Assembly (NCBI GenBank): GCA_015064195.1
Contig: SVSO01000045.1
Span: forward strand, 1-16,304
Length of the DNA stretch: 16,304 nt
From: Oscillospiraceae bacterium
Lineage (GTDB): Bacteria > Bacillota_A > Clostridia > Oscillospirales > CAG-272
Reading direction: 5' to 3'
Shown: positions 13,375 to 16,304 of the stretch, in pieces
Layout of the letters: the number at the start of each line of letters is the position of its first letter
How positions within the stretch are numbered: position 1 is the stretch's first letter
Program-made: the position numbers and the translations under genes
Notes under the pieces: model-generated
Seen by the model: the letters and a program-made list of their open reading frames with translations, nothing else
Told to the model about the DNA's origin: nothing
Database searches by the model: none

Positions 13375-14969
13375 TCTGCCTGTTTGCCCTCAATTCGTCC
13401 TATTCACACACCAATCCCGCTGTGCGCTGCATCAAAAAAAGCCTGCGCACGGCGGGCTTTGATGCCGGGATCCTGGAGTTCGGGCTGAAGGATAAGCGGC
13501 GGCGCATCCTGTCCGCACTGGTGGCGGCGGATGCAGAAATCTACGGTTTTTCCGCCTACATCTGGAACATCGGCGAGCTGTATTCCCTCGCCGCCGACTT
13601 GAAAAAGCTCCGTCCGGCATCGCGCATCGTGTTCGGCGGGCCGGAGGTTTCCTTCGATGCGCCGGAAATTCTCGCCGCCCATCCGTACATCGACCACATC
13701 ATCACTGGTGAGGGGGAGGCGGCGTGGGTCACGCTGGCGGAGGATTTTACCGCCGGACGCACGATCCCGCAGATTCTCGATGGCGGCATGTTTTATGGAT
13801 TTTCGGCTCAGGGCATGGTCTACGACGAGACGGATGCACACGCGCGGATGGTGTACTATGAGTCCTCCCGCGGCTGTCCGTTCCGATGCGCCTACTGCCT
13901 GTCCGCGCTGTCCGGCAGTGTGCGCGCCAAGGATGCCGATGTGACACTGGCGGAGCTTGCGGAGTTCGAGAAAATGACCGGCATCCGTGTGGTGAAATTT
14001 GTAGACCGCACCTTCAATTTCGACAGGGAGCGTGCGAAGAAGATCTGGCGCGGACTGCTGTCGGAAGCCTTCACGAAAAGCTATCATTTTGAGATCTGCG
14101 CCGAGCTTCTGGATGAGGAATCCTTCGCGATCTTAGCAAAGTTTCCGCCGGGAAAGGTGCAGCTGGAGATTGGCGTGCAGTCATCGGATCCGGCGGTTCT
14201 CGCCCGGGTCAACCGCCGCTCGGATATGGACAAATTGCTCGAAAACCTCACGCGGCTCCACCGCCTCGGCAATATGCACATCCACGCCGACATCATCGCC
14301 GGACTGCCGGGGGAGGATTTCGCCGGTGTGGGGCGCACCTTTGACGCGCTCATCGACCGCTGTCATATGCTGCAGCTGGGCTTTCTCAAGCTGCTGCGCG
14401 GTTCGGTTCTGCGGGATCGTGCGGCGGCGTATCATTACCGATACTCAGATGAGCCGCCCTACGAGGTGCTGGAAACAGACGCTCTCACCTATGAGGAGCT
14501 GTGCCGCCTTCACGACATCGACGAGCTTTGTGACCGCATCCACAACAGCGGTGCATTTTCCCGTGCGCTGGCGGTCATCACGGCGCGGGAAGCATCGCCG
14601 TTCCGGATGTTTTGTCAGTTGGCATCGGAGTTTGCGGCGGATGGAATCGCGGTATCCGAGCTGTCTCAGCCAAATCTCTATGCGCGTCTGTATGAATACC
14701 TGCACGACGGGGAGGATGTGCCGCTTGCCGAAGCATTGACGCTGGATTTTCTCACCCACTGTATGCACAATCCTCCGAATTTCGGCGGGATCGGGCTGGA
14801 ACGGCTGACGGACGATACCCGACGGCGCTTTCTGAACTTTGCCGCCGACGCGGGCATCGATACCTTCGCGCCGGCACTGGAAGTCCGCCGGGGCAGCGGC
14901 ATTTTCGTCATCGACCGGAAATGCGGCAGAGCGTTCCGGGAGACGGTGGGCGGATTCGTCGAAATCTGA
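13371..14969 (+). CDS. B12-binding-domain radical SAM protein, DUF4080 type
   Basis: This 532-residue protein has an N-terminal B12-binding-like Rossmann domain (about 1-135, with 'YGFSAYIWNI', 'VFGGPEVSF' and GEGE at 113-116). A radical SAM core follows, with the [4Fe-4S] motif C169-PFR-C173-AY-C176, and a C-terminal region of about 370-532 that fits DUF4080. The radical SAM core also shows 'ESSRGCPFRCAYC' and 'QLEIGVQSSDP'. The N-terminal domain lacks the D-x-H-x-x-G cobalamin ligand motif, so cobalamin, if bound, would be held without that histidine. The reaction is unknown; relatives are mostly uncharacterised and the class includes methyltransferases and other rearranging enzymes. The ATG at 13371 overlaps the reductase stop. 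It is the last gene of the operon; no clear terminator hairpin follows before the next promoter at 15014. Confidence 0.85.
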   Translation: MICLFALNSSYSHTNPAVRCIKKSLRTAGFDAGILEFGLKDKRRRILSALVAADAEIYGFSAYIWNIGELYSLAADLKKLRPASRIVFGGPEVSFDAPEILAAHPYIDHIITGEGEAAWVTLAEDFTAGRTIPQILDGGMFYGFSAQGMVYDETDAHARMVYYESSRGCPFRCAYCLSALSGSVRAKDADVTLAELAEFEKMTGIRVVKFVDRTFNFDRERAKKIWRGLLSEAFTKSYHFEICAELLDEESFAILAKFPPGKVQLEIGVQSSDPAVLARVNRRSDMDKLLENLTRLHRLGNMHIHADIIAGLPGEDFAGVGRTFDALIDRCHMLQLGFLKLLRGSVLRDRAAAYHYRYSDEPPYEVLETDALTYEELCRLHDIDELCDRIHNSGAFSRALAVITAREASPFRMFCQLASEFAADGIAVSELSQPNLYARLYEYLHDGEDVPLAEALTLDFLTHCMHNPPNFGGIGLERLTDDTRRRFLNFAADAGIDTFAPALEVRRGSGIFVIDRKCGRAFRETVGGFVEI

Positions 14970-15013
14970 TAAAAACTGCCCCATGTCGCCGCATCAATAC
15001 GGAATTTTGCCTA

Positions 15014-15042
15014 TTGAATTTTAACGCGAAATATGGTAAAAT
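15014..15042 (+). promoter_or_regulatory. Promoter of the isomerase/AMP-binding fusion gene
   Basis: TTGAAT (15014-15019) and TAAAAT (15037-15042) are 17 bp apart, in an AT-rich stretch ending about 40 bases before the ATG at 15084. The ribosome site AAGGTGG lies at 15068-15074. A separate promoter argues that this gene is not part of the preceding operon. Confidence 0.65.
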
Positions 15043-15083
15043 AGATATAATTTCTATTATTTTTGATAAGGTGGATATTCAAC

Positions 15084-16304
15084 ATGAAAATTTCGTTTTC
15101 CACGCTGGGCTGTCCCGATTTCGCGTGGACTGATATTTATTCCTGCGCCAAGGACTTCGGCTTTGACGGAATCGAGATCCGCGGCCTCGGCAATGATATT
15201 TTTGCCGTAAAAGCCCGCCCGTTCACCGATTCTCAGATCGGCACGACCATCGCAACGCTGGAACGCCTCGGCCTTGAGATCCCCTGTCTCGCTTCCGGCT
15301 GCTGCCTGAAATTTGCAGACAAGCTGGATGCGGCCAAGGATGAGATCAAGGAATATGTGACGCTGGCGGCGAAGCTTGGCACGCCTTATATCCGTGTGCT
15401 GGCTGACCTGGATGCCGCACCTGCGGGCGAGATCGACGATGTTTACATGGCAGATGCTATCCGCGAGGTGGCAGAGATCGCCAAGGATACCGGCGTGACC
15501 CTGCTCATCGAGACAAACGGCGTTTATGCCGACACCAGGCGTCTGAGAGCACTCCTTGACGCGGTGAATCTGCCCTATGTGGCGGCGCTGTGGGATACCC
15601 ATCATCCCTACCGCTTCATGAATGAGCTGCCTGCGGAGACTGTTGCCAATCTGGGCGATTATATCAAGCACGTTCACGTCAAGGACTCCGTTATGGAGAA
15701 CGGCGCTGTCAAGTACAAGCTCATGGGTCAGGGCGATATGCCCATTCCCGATATGCTCCGCGCGCTTCAGTCCATCAGCTACGAGGGCTTCATCTCCCTC
15801 GAATGGGTCAAGCGCTGGGCAAAGGACATCGCCGACTGCGGCATCGTGTTCCCCCATTTCGCACGCTATATGCGCAGTCATATGGCCGAGGTGGAGCCGC
15901 CGCTCCAGACATCCCGCCGCGGCATCGGCAAGTACATCTGGCCGAAGGAGCATCTCATCGACTACACCTTCCCCCAGCTTCTCGACCGTATCTGCGAGGA
16001 ATTCCCGGAGCAGTATGCGTTCCGCTACACCACCCTCGATTACACCCGTACCTATCCCGAATTCCGGGACGATGTTGACACCTTCGCACGTGCGCTGGTG
16101 GCAATGGGCGTCAAGCGGGGCGACCATGTGGCGATCTGGGCTACCAACGTGCCGGCGTGGTACATTACCTTCTGGGCAACCGTCAAGATCGGCGCGGTGC
16201 TGGTCACGGTCAACACTGCCTACAAGATCCACGAAGCGCAGTATCTGCTCTCCCAGTCGGATACGCATACGCTGGTCATGGTGGAAGGCTACAAGGACTC
16301 TAAC
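15084..16304 (+). CDS. Sugar isomerase-like TIM barrel fused to AMP-binding domain (cut by window end)
   Basis: One uninterrupted frame of 407 codons runs from ATG 15084 off the window end. Residues about 1-265 match the xylose-isomerase-like/AP-endonuclease-2 TIM barrel. The N-terminus reads MKISFSTLGCPDFAWTDIYS, and the probable metal ligands are E143 ('LLIETNG'), D171 ('LWDTHHP'), H198 ('HVHVKD') and E240 ('SLEW'). After a short linker (about 270-285), the sequence from 'LIDYTFPQLLDRI' on matches the start of an AMP-binding (acyl-CoA synthetase) domain: 'GVKRGDHVAIWATNVPAWY', 'ATVKIGAVLVTVNTAY' and 'HEAQYLLSQSDT'. The P-loop and adenylation motifs lie beyond the window. The frame was checked at several points across the junction and no stop or shift was found. 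AMP-binding enzymes activate carboxylic acids as adenylates; why this is joined to a sugar isomerase-like barrel is unknown. Confidence 0.85.
   Translation, partial: MKISFSTLGCPDFAWTDIYSCAKDFGFDGIEIRGLGNDIFAVKARPFTDSQIGTTIATLERLGLEIPCLASGCCLKFADKLDAAKDEIKEYVTLAAKLGTPYIRVLADLDAAPAGEIDDVYMADAIREVAEIAKDTGVTLLIETNGVYADTRRLRALLDAVNLPYVAALWDTHHPYRFMNELPAETVANLGDYIKHVHVKDSVMENGAVKYKLMGQGDMPIPDMLRALQSISYEGFISLEWVKRWAKDIADCGIVFPHFARYMRSHMAEVEPPLQTSRRGIGKYIWPKEHLIDYTFPQLLDRICEEFPEQYAFRYTTLDYTRTYPEFRDDVDTFARALVAMGVKRGDHVAIWATNVPAWYITFWATVKIGAVLVTVNTAYKIHEAQYLLSQSDTHTLVMVEGYKDSN

Noticed and set aside
15057..16268. 403-codon minus-strand frame across the fusion gene
   Set aside because: Antisense to a frame with clear isomerase and AMP-binding motifs; no start signals.
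1..16304. CRISPR array, intact insertion sequence, prophage or integrase
   Set aside because: No regularly spaced repeats and no transposase, integrase or phage structural protein patterns were seen on either strand.

Overview
The window looks like a chromosomal stretch of a GC-rich (well above 50% by eye) anaerobic Firmicute of the class Clostridia, probably an Oscillospiraceae/Ruminococcaceae-type gut bacterium. The signs are an LL-diaminopimelate aminotransferase (DapL) lysine route, a MetH whose reactivation domain is a separate gene, a CD3324-family small HTH protein, a DUF4080-type B12-binding radical SAM protein, strong AGGAGG ribosome sites, and seven sigma-A-type promoters that all have a 17-bp spacer. 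No phage, CRISPR array or intact transposase is visible. The assignment rests on gene content and is an inference.

Layout. 1-289 (minus): start of a MoxR-type AAA+ ATPase gene, cut by the window edge, with a consensus promoter. 399-929 (plus): a transcript with an unusually elaborate leader (three hairpins plus a 9-residue leader ORF) ahead of a CD3324-family protein, closed by a terminator. 963-3846 (plus): metallophosphoesterase, dapL and a COG4099-like esterase, ended by a 13-bp hairpin shared with the convergent met operon. 3851-7700 (minus): metF, a stand-alone methionine synthase activation domain, and metH, joined by two ATGA overlaps; together they cover methylene-THF reduction, homocysteine methylation and cobalamin reactivation. 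7809-8686 (plus): alkaline-phosphatase-superfamily hydrolase with its own promoter and a bidirectional terminator.

8688-9649 (minus): a decayed, partly AT-rich island holding a DUF6809-like remnant, an unrecognised coding fragment and a GGDEF-tail/PAS-like remnant, with at least three frame breaks and an imperfect hairpin at its upstream edge. 9650-9826 (minus): tRNA-Leu(UAG) with promoter, encoded CCA and terminator. 9831-14969 (plus): a five-gene operon of MGDG-synthase-like glycolipid glycosyltransferase, GDPD phosphodiesterase, sugar O-acetyltransferase, aldo/keto reductase and DUF4080 radical SAM protein, with gaps of at most 2 bp or 4-bp overlaps. The first two genes point to membrane glycolipid and glycerophosphodiester metabolism; the role of the last three is open. 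15014-end (plus): an ORF that fuses a xylose-isomerase-like TIM barrel to the N-terminus of an AMP-binding (acyl-CoA synthetase type) domain, cut by the window end.

The points most worth following up are the structured leader upstream of the CD3324-family gene, the isomerase/AMP-binding fusion, the composite decayed island next to tRNA-Leu, and the mixed glycolipid/radical SAM operon.
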